DNA of 54,665 nt from NCBI GenBank assembly GCA_028279875.1, contig JANQMU010000086.1, forward strand, positions 1 to 54,665, in the 5' to 3' direction. The position numbers and the translations under genes were made by a program. Positions 17,893 to 27,213 of this stretch are shown here, piece after piece (positions within the stretch are counted from its first letter, which is position 1; every line of letters starts with the position of its first letter). This stretch comes from Rhizobiaceae bacterium (GTDB lineage: Bacteria > Pseudomonadota > Alphaproteobacteria > Rhizobiales > Rhizobiaceae). The notes under the pieces are model-generated. The model had not been told where the DNA came from. It did no database searches and saw nothing but the letters and a program-made list of their open reading frames with translations.

Positions 17893-19326
17893 ATGCGCGA
17901 ATTGCGGGAATTCTACATTGGCGGCCGCTGGGTGCCGGCACAATCGGAGCTGGCGCACGAGATGGTCGATCCGTCCTCCGGCCGGCCCATCGGCACCGTC
18001 GCCCTTGGCGATGCGCGTGACATCGATGCTGCGGTTGCTGCAGCGCAGACGGCCCTTTCGGGCTGGGCGGCCACGGATCCGGCCGAACGGATCGCCCTGA
18101 TCGGGCGCATGCGGGATATATATGCCGCACGCAGCGAGGAGATGGCCCGTGCCATATCCGAGGAGATGGGCGCCCCGATCGATCTGGCGCGAACCCGCCA
18201 GGCCCCTGCCGCCATGGGCCACATGACGAATTTTCTCGAAGTCATGCGGCACTTCGAGTTTGTCAGCCCGCTCGGTTGCCATGCGCCCGATGACCGGATC
18301 CTGATGGAGCCGATTGGCGTGGTCGGCCTTGTCACACCGTGGAACTGGCCCATGAGCCAGGTCGCTCTGAAGGTCGTGCCGGCGCTTCTCGCCGGCTGCA
18401 CCATGGTGCTCAAACCGTCCGAATACGCCCCGCTTTCCGCTGCGCTTTTTGCCGAGATCATCGACGAGGCCGGCGCGCCTGCGGGCGTCTTCAATCTGGT
18501 TCAGGGAGATGGCGACACGGCGGGCGCGCGCCTGGTTGCCCATCCGGATGTCGCCATGATCAGTTTCACCGGCTCGACCCGCGCCGGTCACAGCATCCTG
18601 AAAGGCGCGGCCGATTCATTCAAGCGCGTCGCGCTCGAACTTGGCGGCAAGGGCGCGAATCTGGTGTTTGCCGATGCTGACGCCGAAGCGGTCGAGCGCG
18701 GTGTGCGCCAGTGCTTTTCCAACAGCGGCCAGAGCTGCAACGCGCCGGCGCGCATGCTGGTTGAACGGTCCATCTATGCCGAAGCGGTGGACAGGGCCCG
18801 GCAGGTTGCCGAAGCGACCGTCGTCGGTCCGTCTCACGAGGAAGGCGCCCATATCGGCCCCGTCGTATCGGGTCGTCAGTACAACCGCATCCAGTCGCTG
18901 ATCGAGACCGGAATGCGTGAAGGGGCAACGCTGGTGGCGGGCGGACCCGGACGCGCTTCGGGCTTCACCAGGGGCTGTTTCGTTCAGCCGACCGTTTTCG
19001 CGGATGTCTCGAATGCGATGACGATTGCCCGCGAGGAAATCTTCGGGCCGGTTCTGTCGATCATTCCGTTCGAGGACGAGGATGAGGCCATCCGGATTGC
19101 CAATGACACGCCCTATGGCCTGACCAATTATGTGCAAAGCGGTGATGGCGATCGGCGCAAGCGCCTGGCGGGGCGCTTGCGTTGCGGCATGGTCGAGATG
19201 AACGGCCAGCCCCGAGGTGCCGGCGCACCCTTCGGCGGCGTGCGCCATTCCGGAGGCGCCAGAGAAGGCGGACGCTGGGGACTTGAGGAATATATGGTCG
19301 TCAAATCCGTGTCCGGATGGGGCTGA
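17893..19326 (+). CDS. NAD(P)-dependent aldehyde dehydrogenase
   Basis: The 477-residue enzyme carries the family residues: Asn in PWNWPMSQ near residue 150, catalytic Glu in ELGGKGANLVF near 249 and nucleophilic Cys in NSGQSCNAPARM near 280. The cofactor segment ISFTGSTRAGHSI is present near 220 and EEIFGPVLSI near 385. It oxidises an aldehyde to an acid in the cytosol. As the last gene of cassette 1 it would act on an aldehyde formed from the imported substrate by the GMC enzyme or after dehydration. The exact substrate cannot be seen. Confidence 0.93.
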   Translation: MRELREFYIGGRWVPAQSELAHEMVDPSSGRPIGTVALGDARDIDAAVAAAQTALSGWAATDPAERIALIGRMRDIYAARSEEMARAISEEMGAPIDLARTRQAPAAMGHMTNFLEVMRHFEFVSPLGCHAPDDRILMEPIGVVGLVTPWNWPMSQVALKVVPALLAGCTMVLKPSEYAPLSAALFAEIIDEAGAPAGVFNLVQGDGDTAGARLVAHPDVAMISFTGSTRAGHSILKGAADSFKRVALELGGKGANLVFADADAEAVERGVRQCFSNSGQSCNAPARMLVERSIYAEAVDRARQVAEATVVGPSHEEGAHIGPVVSGRQYNRIQSLIETGMREGATLVAGGPGRASGFTRGCFVQPTVFADVSNAMTIAREEIFGPVLSIIPFEDEDEAIRIANDTPYGLTNYVQSGDGDRRKRLAGRLRCGMVEMNGQPRGAGAPFGGVRHSGGAREGGRWGLEEYMVVKSVSGWG

Positions 19327-19372
19327 CTGAATTGTCGCGGTTGCGCCGCTGAGAGCGCATATACGGATGAAT

Positions 19373-19606
19373 CTACCGGTGGATCTGTGTTGGCAGCACG
19401 CCGGCTCTTTTATCCGCTTCCAGCGAAGCCTGGACATCGACATAGGGCTCCTGCCGGGCGACGCTCCAATATTTCAGCTCATCGATGGGAATGATGTCCC
19501 CGGTGATCGCGCAGCGAACATGCGAGCCCGGCGCGATGACCTGAAAATCGGCATCGAGATAGCGGATCTTCGCTTCGCCCGATCCGTGCCCTTCAAATCT
19601 GTTCAT
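19373..19606 (-). CDS. DUF2093 small protein
   Basis: The 77-residue product matches DUF2093: MNRFE, then AKIRYLDADFQVIAPGSHV and an RCAITGDIIPIDELKYWSV core, ending in a short charged tail. The single Cys with the spaced CAITG..IP.D.L.YWSV motif is invariant in the homologues I know. The function is unknown. It is transcribed towards cassette 1 and 44 bases downstream of mutL. In relatives I recall it immediately beside lpxK, so its distance from lpxK here marks the right edge of the inserted block. Confidence 0.85.
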   Translation of the reverse strand: MNRFEGHGSGEAKIRYLDADFQVIAPGSHVRCAITGDIIPIDELKYWSVARQEPYVDVQASLEADKRAGVLPTQIHR

Positions 19607-19650
19607 CGCATTATCCTGTTGAACGGCGCCGCACTCCGCAACACCGGCGG

Positions 19651-21495
19651 TCAGCTTCTGCCGAACAGCCTTTCGATGTCCGCCAGCTTCAACTCAATAT
19701 AGGTCGGCCGGCCGTGATTGCACTGCCCGGAGCCCGGCGTCGTCTCCATCTTGCGCAGCAGGCCGTTCATTTCCTCCGCCGTCAGCCGGCGGCCCGAGCG
19801 CACCGATCCATGACATGCCATAGTGGCCGCAACATAGTCAATCCGCTCGGCAAGGCCGCCGGCCTCGCCCCATTCGCTGATCTCGTCGACAAGCTGCCGG
19901 ACCAGGCCGGCCCCGTCGATTTCGCCGAGAATCGCCGGCGTTTCGCGGATTGCGACGGCTCCCGGACCGAAGCGTTCAAGGCCAAGCCCAAGCGCCCGCA
20001 ATTGTTCCGCATGGGGCATCAGCCGGTCGCAATCCTCTTCGGGAAGGTCGACGATTTCCGGTATCAGCAAGGCCTGTGCCTGGGCCTCACGCGCCTGCAG
20101 CGATTGCTTCAGCGCTTCATAGACCAGCCGTTCATGGGCGGCATGCTGGTCGACGATGACGAGACCGTCTGCCGTCTGCGCCACGATGTAGTTTTCATGC
20201 AATTGCGCCCGCGCGGCGCCCAGCGGGAACCCGTCCTCGCCATTCGGCTCGCTCGCCGGGTCGTCGGTTCGTCCGGCGGGGGAGGCGGTGCCGGCCAGCG
20301 TCTGTTGGCGCGCCTCCGCAAATCCGTTCGGTCGACCGCCATCGACCGGCCGGAAGGGGGATGCTTGCGGTGAGTGGTCATGCATCCGCGAGCCGGTGGG
20401 TCGGTGGGTGGGGAACGCGCCGTGCGCACCGGTGCGATGGCCCGCCGCCGCTCCGGCGCCCGGCCGGAACGCCTCGGCAAGGTTGCGGGTCCCGATGGTC
20501 GAGCCGCGATCGCCATCGTTGGTCAGCGCCTCGCGGATCGCCCCGATGATCAGGCCCCGCAGCAGGCCAGGATCGCGAAACCGCACATCGGCTTTTGCCG
20601 GATGCACATTGATGTCGACCAGCGCCGGGTCGATGGCGATCGCCAGCACGGCCACCGGGTAGCGCCCGCGCGGGATCGTGTCGCCATAGGCCGCGCGAAG
20701 CGTCGACAGGATCAGCTTGTCCTGCACCGGCCGGCCATTGACATAGGCGAACTGCCGCAGCGAATTGGCGCGATTGAAGGTCGGCAGCCCGACATAGCCG
20801 GTCAGGCCGACGCCCTCGCGCACGGCATCGATCGCGATGGTGTTGTCCTTGAAGTCCCCGCCGAGGACCTGGCCGATGCGGGCCAGCCGGTCGTTTCCGG
20901 TGGCATTGTATTCCGTCGTCGTGCGGTCGGTTCCCGACAGCACGAAACGCACGGCCGGAAACGCGATGGCGATGCGCTTGACGACTTCGGTGATGGCGCC
21001 GGCCTCGGCACGGTCGCTCTTGAGGAATTTCAGCCGCGCCGGCGTGGCGAAGAAAATGTCGCGGACCTCGACCACCGTGCCGGCATTCATCGCGCTCGGC
21101 CGCAACGGCCCGACCTTGCCGCCAGTGATCTGGATCTCGAAGCCGCTGTCGGCATCCGGCGTCCGGCTCTGAATGCGAAGTTTCGCGACGGATCCGATCG
21201 ACGGCAAAGCCTCCCCGCGAAAGCCCAGCGTCGCGATATCGTCGAGCGTGGCGGTGATTTTCGACGTGCAGTGGCGCTGGATCGCGAGCCGCAGATCGTC
21301 GCCATTCATGCCGCCGCCATTGTCGGAAACCCGGACGAGCGACTTGCCGCCGGCGACCGTCGCGATTTCGATGCGCGTCGCTCCGGCGTCGAGCGCGTTC
21401 TCAACCAGTTCCTTGACCACGCTGGCCGGGCGTTCGATCACCTCGCCGGCGGCAATCTGGTTGATAAGCGTTTCTGAAAGCTGTTTGACCGCCAT
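19651..21495 (-). CDS. mutL: DNA mismatch repair protein MutL with endonuclease motif
   Basis: The 614-residue protein has the GHKL ATPase N-terminal domain with [20 protein letters not shown] near residue 14 (catalytic Glu), the Gly-rich DNGGGM motif and [12 protein letters not shown] near 92. A Pro/Arg-rich linker covers about 350-425. The C-terminal domain contains [12 protein letters not shown] near residue 449, a full DQHAx2Ex4E endonuclease motif, with MACHG and GQCNHGRPT zinc-site motifs nearer the end. It therefore should nick DNA itself, as expected where MutH is absent. It is divergent from the metal transporter operon. Confidence 0.97.
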   Translation of the reverse strand: MAVKQLSETLINQIAAGEVIERPASVVKELVENALDAGATRIEIATVAGGKSLVRVSDNGGGMNGDDLRLAIQRHCTSKITATLDDIATLGFRGEALPSIGSVAKLRIQSRTPDADSGFEIQITGGKVGPLRPSAMNAGTVVEVRDIFFATPARLKFLKSDRAEAGAITEVVKRIAIAFPAVRFVLSGTDRTTTEYNATGNDRLARIGQVLGGDFKDNTIAIDAVREGVGLTGYVGLPTFNRANSLRQFAYVNGRPVQDKLILSTLRAAYGDTIPRGRYPVAVLAIAIDPALVDINVHPAKADVRFRDPGLLRGLIIGAIREALTNDGDRGSTIGTRNLAEAFRPGAGAAAGHRTGAHGAFPTHRPTGSRMHDHSPQASPFRPVDGGRPNGFAEARQQTLAGTASPAGRTDDPASEPNGEDGFPLGAARAQLHENYIVAQTADGLVIVDQHAAHERLVYEALKQSLQAREAQAQALLIPEIVDLPEEDCDRLMPHAEQLRALGLGLERFGPGAVAIRETPAILGEIDGAGLVRQLVDEISEWGEAGGLAERIDYVAATMACHGSVRSGRRLTAEEMNGLLRKMETTPGSGQCNHGRPTYIELKLADIERLFGRS

Positions 21496-21567
21496 CCGGC
21501 AATCATCCCGGATTCGGATGCCGAAGGAAAGGTCGAAGACCGGTATGCGATATTTTTTAGTTGCAGT

Positions 21568-21582
21568 TGCGAATGATTTGCA
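21568..21582. promoter_or_regulatory. Mur/Fur-type operator candidate upstream of the metal transporter
   Basis: TGCGAAT-G-ATTTGCA is a 7-1-7 inverted repeat with one mismatch, ending 67 bases before the binding-protein start. It resembles the manganese-responsive Mur (Fur-family) sites known before sitABCD operons of rhizobia, built on TGCAAAT half-sites. It favours Mn2+ over Zn2+ as the substrate of the operon. The Mur regulator itself is not in this window. Confidence 0.55.
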
Positions 21583-21648
21583 TTTGAAGTTAGGATGCGC
21601 TATAGAGTTCGCGCAACCTGTTCAACCGTGACTGCGGAGGTCCCGTCA

Positions 21649-22617
21649 ATGTCCCTCACCCGTATCATCGCCTGCCTTGGCGTTGTGATCGCGCTTGCCG
21701 CCGGCCCGCTCGCCGTCGATCATGCGCGCGCCGCCGAGAAGCTGGAGATCGTCGCCACTGTCTCGATGGTCGGCGATGCCGTCGCCGCCATCGCCGGTGA
21801 TCGCGCCGATGTGACGACACTGATGGGCGAGGGCGTGGATCCGCATCTTTACCGTCAGACCCAGTCCGACATTGCTGCAATGGTCCGGGCCGACGCGGTT
21901 TTCTGGAACGGCCTTTACCTCGAAGCGCAGCTTGAGGAGTTCCTGGAAAAGCTCGCCGAACGCAAACCGGTTTTTGCCATCGCCGAGGCAATGCCCGCCG
22001 AATTGCGCCTGTCGAGTGCCGACTATCCGGACCGCTATGACCCGCATATCTGGATGTCTCCGGACCTGTGGCGCCATGCCGTCACGGCCGCCCGCGACGC
22101 GCTGATCGAACTCGATCCCGATGGCGCGTCCGCCTATCGCGCCAATGCCGCGTCCTATCTCGCCGAAATGGATGCGCTCGCCCGCTATGCAAAGGACAGC
22201 CTGGCGACCGTGCCCGAAAACAAGCGGGTGCTGATCACCGCCCACGATGCCTTCGGCTATTTCGGCGACAGCTATGATTTCGAGGTGATCGGCATTCAGG
22301 GCCTGTCCACGGAGAGCGAGGCCGGGCTCCAGCGAGTCGATGAAATCGTCAATCTCATCGTCGACCGCAATATCGAGTCCATTTTTGTCGAAACCTCCGT
22401 GTCGGAACGCAATGTGATGGCGCTGGTCGAAGGTGCCGCCGCACGCGGTCACACGGTTGCGATCGGCGGGGAGCTTTTCTCCGACGCCATGGGAGCCACT
22501 GGGACCTATACCGGAACCTATCTCGGCATGATCGATTCGAACGCGACGACCATCACCAACGCGCTGGGCGGCAATGCGCCTGAGGGCGGCCTGAAGGGAA
22601 AGCTGATTGGAAGCTGA
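21649..22617 (+). CDS. sitA: Metal ABC transporter substrate-binding protein (Mn/Fe type)
   Basis: The 322-residue product has a signal peptide (LTRIIACLGVVIALAAGPLA) and the cluster 9 metal-binding fold. The ligands are visible: His in VDPHLYRQTQSD, His in DPHIWMSPD, Glu in FVETSVSERN and Asp in IGGELFSDAMG. The His-rich loop typical of zinc-specific ZnuA is absent, which with the Mur-like box suggests Mn2+ (or Fe2+). GGAGG sits 8 bases before ATG 21649. The ATPase start overlaps the end of this gene by 11 bases. Confidence 0.9.
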   Translation: MSLTRIIACLGVVIALAAGPLAVDHARAAEKLEIVATVSMVGDAVAAIAGDRADVTTLMGEGVDPHLYRQTQSDIAAMVRADAVFWNGLYLEAQLEEFLEKLAERKPVFAIAEAMPAELRLSSADYPDRYDPHIWMSPDLWRHAVTAARDALIELDPDGASAYRANAASYLAEMDALARYAKDSLATVPENKRVLITAHDAFGYFGDSYDFEVIGIQGLSTESEAGLQRVDEIVNLIVDRNIESIFVETSVSERNVMALVEGAAARGHTVAIGGELFSDAMGATGTYTGTYLGMIDSNATTITNALGGNAPEGGLKGKLIGS

Positions 22618-23386
22618 ACGCAAAGAAAACGCGGATGCATCCACCGCCGCCATGACGGTGCGGGGCCTGTCGGTCGCCTATGGCGACAAGCCGGCCCTGT
22701 CCTCCGTCGACGCGGTGTTCGAACAGGGGCGGATGAGCGCCATCGTCGGGCCCAATGGTGCCGGCAAATCGACCATGCTGAAAGCCTCCATGAATATCAT
22801 TCCGGCGATCAGCGGCGATGTCCGCTTCTTCGGCGAGCCGCTCGACGCGGTGCGCGACCGCATTGCCTATGTGCCGCAGCGCGCCAGCGTCGACTGGGAT
22901 TTTCCGGTCACCGTCATCGACGTGGTTCTGATGGGGCTCTACCGGCGTCTGCGGCCCTTCCAGCTGATCGGCAGGGCCGAGCGGAAAACCGCCATGGACT
23001 GTCTTGAGGAAGTCGATATGGCGGCCCTTGCCTCGCGGCAGATCGGCCAGTTGTCCGGCGGCCAGCAGCAGCGGGTTTTCATTGCCCGCGCCTTGGCGCA
23101 AAAAGCCGATCTGCTGCTGCTTGACGAGCCCTTTGCCGGTGTCGACGCGGCGACCGAAAAGACCATCGTCACACTGCTCAAGACTCTGGTCGGCGGCGGC
23201 GGCACGGCAATCGCCGTGCACCATGATCTGTCGACGGTCACCGCCTATTTCGACGACGTGCTGATCCTCAACATCAGGCGCATCGCCAATGGTGCTGTCG
23301 AAAAGGTCTTCACCGAGGCCAATCTCGCCGACGCCTATGGCGGCCGGCTGACCCGTTCGGGCGAAGAGCTCGTCGCGGTGGGCTGA
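22607..23386 (+). CDS. sitB: Metal ABC transporter ATP-binding protein
   Basis: The 259-residue ATPase has Walker A VGPNGAGKSTMLKA near residue 47, signature LSGGQQQRVFIARAL near 148 and Walker B LLLLDEPFAGVDAAT near 168. The family-typical ASVDWDFPVTVIDVV segment near 92 is specific to Mn/Zn/Fe transporter ATPases. TTG 22607 overlaps the end of sitA and has AAGGGAAAG before it; ATG 22652 is an alternative but lacks a ribosome-binding site. It powers the two permeases that follow. Confidence 0.92.
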   Translation: MEAERKENADASTAAMTVRGLSVAYGDKPALSSVDAVFEQGRMSAIVGPNGAGKSTMLKASMNIIPAISGDVRFFGEPLDAVRDRIAYVPQRASVDWDFPVTVIDVVLMGLYRRLRPFQLIGRAERKTAMDCLEEVDMAALASRQIGQLSGGQQQRVFIARALAQKADLLLLDEPFAGVDAATEKTIVTLLKTLVGGGGTAIAVHHDLSTVTAYFDDVLILNIRRIANGAVEKVFTEANLADAYGGRLTRSGEELVAVG

Positions 23387-23392
23387 CACGGC

Positions 23393-24631
23393 ATGATTGA
23401 TGTTGCGGCCTTTGTCGATGCGCTGACCTTTCGCGCCGGTTACAACACCGCGATTGTCGCCATCGGCGCGATACTGCTCGGATGGGCCGGCGGCACGGTC
23501 GGCACCTATCTGCTGCTGCGGCAGCGGTCTCTGGTCTCTGATGCGCTCAGCCATGCGACGCTGCCGGGCGTCGGCATCGCATTTCTCGTCATGGCCGGTC
23601 TCGGCGGAACCGGGCGTTTCCTGCCGGGCCTGCTGCTTGGCGCGGCGGTCAGCGCGATGATCGGCCTGGCCAGCGTCGAATGGCTGACCCGCCGCACGCG
23701 GCTGCATGCCGACGCGGCAATCGGTGCGGTTCTGTCCGCCTTTTTCGGTTTCGGCATCGTGCTTCTGACGGTGATCCAGTCGCTCGGCGTTGGCCGGCAG
23801 GCAGGGATCGGTAGCTTTCTGCTGGGTTCGACATCCGGCATGCTGCGCAATGAAGCCGTCATGCTGGCCGGACTCGCATTGTTCGTGGCCAGCCTGGTTT
23901 TTGCCTTCCGCCGGTCGCTCACCCTGGTCTGTTTCGATGAAACATTTGCTCGCACATCGGGCATCAGCGTGCGCCGCACGGACCTTCTGCTGATGTTTCT
24001 GGTGATGGCCGTGACCGTCACCGGCCTGCGGATCGTCGGTCTTATCCTGGTGATTGCGCTGCTGATCATCCCGCCGGTGGCGGCTCGCTTCTGGACGGAG
24101 AAGACCACGACGATGATCACCGTCAGCGGCGCGATCGGTGCCCTCTCCGGATTTATCGGCACGGCCCTTTCGGCCTCGGTTCCCAATCTGCCGGCCGGTC
24201 CGGTGATCGTCCTGGTTGCCGCCGTGCTGTTTGCCCTGTCGCTGCTGTTCGCACCGGCCCGCGGCGTGTTTTACGGGCTCTATCGCGCCCGGGCGTTCTC
24301 GCGCAAGGTCCATCGCCGGCAGGGCCTGCTGGCGGTTCTGCGTGGCGAGGCGATCTATGATGCTGACACTTTGCGGGTTCTCAAGGCGGACAACTACATC
24401 AGGGCCGACGGAACGCCGACCCCCGCCGGTATCGATGCCGCCGACCGGGCGGCCCGCGAGGAGGCGCTGTGGACGCTCTACCTGCGTGACAATCCCGACG
24501 CCGGATACCGGGCTGCCCGCATGCGGTTCGATCCGATCGCCGAGCGGCTGAGTGCCAGCGAAATCCGCGAGCTGGAAAAGCAGATCGCCACGCCGATGGC
24601 GGCGCCGGCCGGGTCGGGCGGGGGGTGCTGA
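23393..24631 (+). CDS. sitC: Metal ABC transporter permease with C-terminal DtxR-like extension
   Basis: The first about 300 residues form an ABC-3 permease with eight or so hydrophobic segments, including VSDALSHATLPGVGIAFLV near residue 46. Residues 305-412 are an extra soluble domain. It has a helix-turn-helix-like region (LRVLKADNYI, then PTPAGIDAADRAAR) and EEALWTLYLR followed by a RFDPIAERLSASEI segment, which resembles the winged helix and dimer region of DtxR/MntR repressors. Plain permeases are about 280-300 residues. Such fusions occur in some TroC/MntC proteins and may sense metal in the cytoplasm. The coding end overlaps the next gene or abuts it. Confidence 0.88.
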   Translation: MIDVAAFVDALTFRAGYNTAIVAIGAILLGWAGGTVGTYLLLRQRSLVSDALSHATLPGVGIAFLVMAGLGGTGRFLPGLLLGAAVSAMIGLASVEWLTRRTRLHADAAIGAVLSAFFGFGIVLLTVIQSLGVGRQAGIGSFLLGSTSGMLRNEAVMLAGLALFVASLVFAFRRSLTLVCFDETFARTSGISVRRTDLLLMFLVMAVTVTGLRIVGLILVIALLIIPPVAARFWTEKTTTMITVSGAIGALSGFIGTALSASVPNLPAGPVIVLVAAVLFALSLLFAPARGVFYGLYRARAFSRKVHRRQGLLAVLRGEAIYDADTLRVLKADNYIRADGTPTPAGIDAADRAAREEALWTLYLRDNPDAGYRAARMRFDPIAERLSASEIRELEKQIATPMAAPAGSGGGC

Positions 24632-24633
24632 CG

Positions 24634-25548
24634 ATGGACGGCCTGTTCATCGGTCTGGTCGCCGTGCCGATGCTGATCGGCGCGCTCGCCGCGGTCTCCT
24701 GCGCGCTGCTCGGCAATTTCCTCGTGCTTAGAAAACAGAGCTTGATGGGCGATGCGGTCAGCCATGTGGTACTGCCCGGCATTGTCGCCGCCTTCATCGT
24801 CACCGGCTCCATATCGGTCGGACCGATGCTCATCGGCGCCGCGGCCGCCGCGCTGGTCTCCGCCTTTCTGATCGAACTGGTTCGCAACCTTGGAAAGGTC
24901 GAGCCGGGGGCGGCGATGGGCGTCGTGTTCACCTCACTCTTTGCCCTCGGGGTCATCATGCTGGAGCAGAGCGACACCAGGAACATCCATTTCGACGTGG
25001 AACACGCGCTTTACGGCAATCTTGAAAGCCTCGTCTGGCTGTCCGGCATCGATGTCTCGGCGCTGTTCGATCCGGCGGCGCTCGCCGATCTGCCGCCGCA
25101 GCTTGGCCGTCTGGTTGTTGCGCTGCTGCTGGTCGCGGCGTTTCTCATCCTGTGCTGGCGGCCCCTGGTGATTTCGACCTTCGACCCGGTCTTTGCCGGT
25201 TCCTGCGGCATGCCGGTGCGTTTCATCGGGGCGGCCCTGATTGCCCTCGTTGCGGTGGTTGCGGTGACCGCCTTCGAAGCGGTCGGCGCGATCATCACCA
25301 TCGCCATGCTCATCTGCCCGGCGGCGGCGGCGCGGCTGATGACCAATCGTCTCGGGCCGCAACTGGCCTGGAGCGTGCTGTTCGCACTGATTTCAGCCGT
25401 TCTCGGTTTCTGGCTGGCTGGTGGCGGCATGGCGTTGCTGGGCAGCGGCTTTGCCGTCAGCGCAGCAGGAATGATCGCTACCGTCAGTGGCGCGATCCTC
25501 GCCCTGTGTGCGATGGTTGCGCCCCACCGCAAGGGCGCCGGGGCCTGA
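24634..25548 (+). CDS. sitD: Metal ABC transporter permease (second)
   Basis: The 304-residue inner-membrane protein is a second ABC-3 permease with GDAVSHVVLPGIVAAFIV near residue 40 and about eight hydrophobic segments. It lacks the C-terminal extension of the preceding permease. ATG 24634 follows a GGGGGG run at a good distance; GTG 24625 is an alternative. Together with sitA-C it forms a heterodimeric-permease metal importer. A 6-bp GC hairpin with TTTT just after the stop ends the operon. Confidence 0.9.
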   Translation: MDGLFIGLVAVPMLIGALAAVSCALLGNFLVLRKQSLMGDAVSHVVLPGIVAAFIVTGSISVGPMLIGAAAAALVSAFLIELVRNLGKVEPGAAMGVVFTSLFALGVIMLEQSDTRNIHFDVEHALYGNLESLVWLSGIDVSALFDPAALADLPPQLGRLVVALLLVAAFLILCWRPLVISTFDPVFAGSCGMPVRFIGAALIALVAVVAVTAFEAVGAIITIAMLICPAAAARLMTNRLGPQLAWSVLFALISAVLGFWLAGGGMALLGSGFAVSAAGMIATVSGAILALCAMVAPHRKGAGA

Positions 25549-25554
25549 ATGAAT

Positions 25555-25575
25555 CCGCCGCGTCCCGGCGGTTTT
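25555..25575 (+). terminator. Rho-independent terminator of the metal transporter operon
   Basis: CCGCCG (25555-25560) pairs perfectly with CGGCGG (25566-25571) around a 5-base loop and is followed directly by TTTT (25572-25575), 7 bases after the sitD stop. Confidence 0.75.
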
Positions 25576-25664
25576 CAGCAGTTCGCCGGTGCTGCGAACG
25601 GACGGTTTGCGGCCCGGCAATGGCAATTTGCCTGGCATCGCACCATAACCCCTGAAATTTCAAT

Positions 25665-25682
25665 GGTTTGTGCAAGCAAACC
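25665..25682. repeat. Inverted repeat upstream of the EAL-domain gene
   Basis: GGTTTG (25665-25670) and CAAACC (25677-25682) form a perfect dyad with a 6-base centre, about 100 bases before the GGDEF/EAL gene. It could be an operator or a hairpin in the leader. The rest of the 207-base gap shows no gene. Confidence 0.35.
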
Positions 25683-25782
25683 TGTCAAATTTAGAGCCCT
25701 GCGATAGTCTTTCTTTAACGAAGAACGTCCATTCTGTTCCACCGTGGCGGCATTCTGCGGCCCTGATGCGAGGAATTGGATC

Positions 25783-27147
25783 ATGGCGGGCGAACCGGCT
25801 GTTGATCATCTTGTGCAACTGAATGGAACGGAGCCGGTATCCTATACGGATGCCCTGACCGGGCTCGGCAACCGCGCCCGCCTGCGCGACAAGATCGCCA
25901 AGCTGACGGCAGAGCGTGCCGACGATCCGGCGCCCTTTACCATCGGTCTTGTCAATCTGGACGGGTTCAGACCGATCAACGACCTCTTCGGCCATGCCGC
26001 CGGCGATGACATTCTGTGCCAGGTCGCCCATCGCTTGCGCGCCAGCATGCCCGATGGCGCCGTCACCGTGCGCCTCGACAATGATGTGTTCGCCTTCGTT
26101 CTGCCCTTGGTTTTCGATGAGCGCGGCGCGATGAAGATCAGCGACCTGTTCCAGCAGGTCCTTTCCGCGCCCTATGATCTCGGCAGCCGGACGGTGCGGT
26201 TGTCGGCGTCCTTCGGATTCGCCATCTATCCCTATGCCGGCAAGGATTTCGCACAATTGCTGGAGAGCGCCGATACGGCGCTCTACCGGTCGAAACGGCA
26301 TGGCAACGGCAAGGCCACCGTCTATTCCGCCCGCATTGCCGACGAGATGAAACGGGCCACCCAGCTCGAACAGGCACTGCGCAGCGCGACGATCGCCAAT
26401 GAGGTCGATGTCCATTTCCAGCCCATTGTCGACCTGCGGAATGGCTATCCGATTGGTTTCGAAGCGCTGGCCCGCTGGCATGACGTCGAACTGGGTTCCG
26501 TCTCTCCGGCGGTGTTCATTCCCCTTGCGGAGGAGCGCGGCCTGATCGAGGCGCTGACGGAAACACTGCTCTTCAAGGCGGCCCGGGCGGCGCGAAGCTG
26601 GCCGGAGGACAAGTTTCTGTCGTTCAATCTCTCTTCTGCGCAACTGGTCAACCCGTCGACAAACGTCAAGATGGTATCGATCCTCGAACAGGCCGATCTT
26701 GATCCGCAGCGCGTGGAGATGGAAATCACCGAGACCGCGATGATGGCCGATCCGGAATTGGCCTATCGGATCGTCGACGGCCTGCGCGATGTCGGCATGC
26801 GCATTTCACTCGATGATTTCGGGACCGGGCAGTCCAGCCTCGGGCGGCTTCGCGAGATTGCGCCGGACAAGGTCAAGATCGACCGCTCATTCGTCTCCGA
26901 AATCACCCGTGACCGGCCGTCCGAACACATCATCAAGGCCATTGTCGCTCTGTGCGAGGGGCTTGATATGAAAGTTGTCGCCGAAGGCATTGAGACCGAA
27001 GAGCAATCCGCCAAGCTCCAGTCGCTCGGTTGCTACACCGGCCAGGGCTACCTCTATGGCAAGCCGATCGACGCCGACGCGGTGCAGCGCTATCTGGCTG
27101 GCCTGGATGAAGCCCTCACTGGCCCCCGATACGCGCTTCCCGCCTGA
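25783..27147 (+). CDS. Degenerate GGDEF / intact EAL domain protein, probable c-di-GMP phosphodiesterase
   Basis: The 454-residue cytoplasmic protein has a GGDEF domain (about 22-185) and an EAL domain (about 193-445). The GGDEF signature is changed to DNDVF at residues 99-103 (RLDNDVFAF), so cyclase activity is unlikely. The EAL domain keeps its metal and catalytic residues: FEALARW at 227, SFNLSS, EITET, DDFGTGQSSL, VKIDRSFV, VVAEGIETEEQ and QGYLYGKP. It should hydrolyse c-di-GMP, with the GGDEF part perhaps sensing GTP. There are no membrane segments or PAS domain. ATG 25783 has AGGAA 9 bases upstream. It stands alone between two transporter operons. Confidence 0.92.
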   Translation: MAGEPAVDHLVQLNGTEPVSYTDALTGLGNRARLRDKIAKLTAERADDPAPFTIGLVNLDGFRPINDLFGHAAGDDILCQVAHRLRASMPDGAVTVRLDNDVFAFVLPLVFDERGAMKISDLFQQVLSAPYDLGSRTVRLSASFGFAIYPYAGKDFAQLLESADTALYRSKRHGNGKATVYSARIADEMKRATQLEQALRSATIANEVDVHFQPIVDLRNGYPIGFEALARWHDVELGSVSPAVFIPLAEERGLIEALTETLLFKAARAARSWPEDKFLSFNLSSAQLVNPSTNVKMVSILEQADLDPQRVEMEITETAMMADPELAYRIVDGLRDVGMRISLDDFGTGQSSLGRLREIAPDKVKIDRSFVSEITRDRPSEHIIKAIVALCEGLDMKVVAEGIETEEQSAKLQSLGCYTGQGYLYGKPIDADAVQRYLAGLDEALTGPRYALPA

Positions 27148-27213
27148 TAACAGCCTTCCGGTGCGGCGCTGGTACCGGCGAATTTGTCGCTCTGGGTATG
27201 CAGTCACCGTCGC

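Noticed and set aside
22553..24313. 586-codon minus-strand frame across the metal transporter genes
   Set aside because: It is antisense to two convincing transporter genes and has no recognisable domain.
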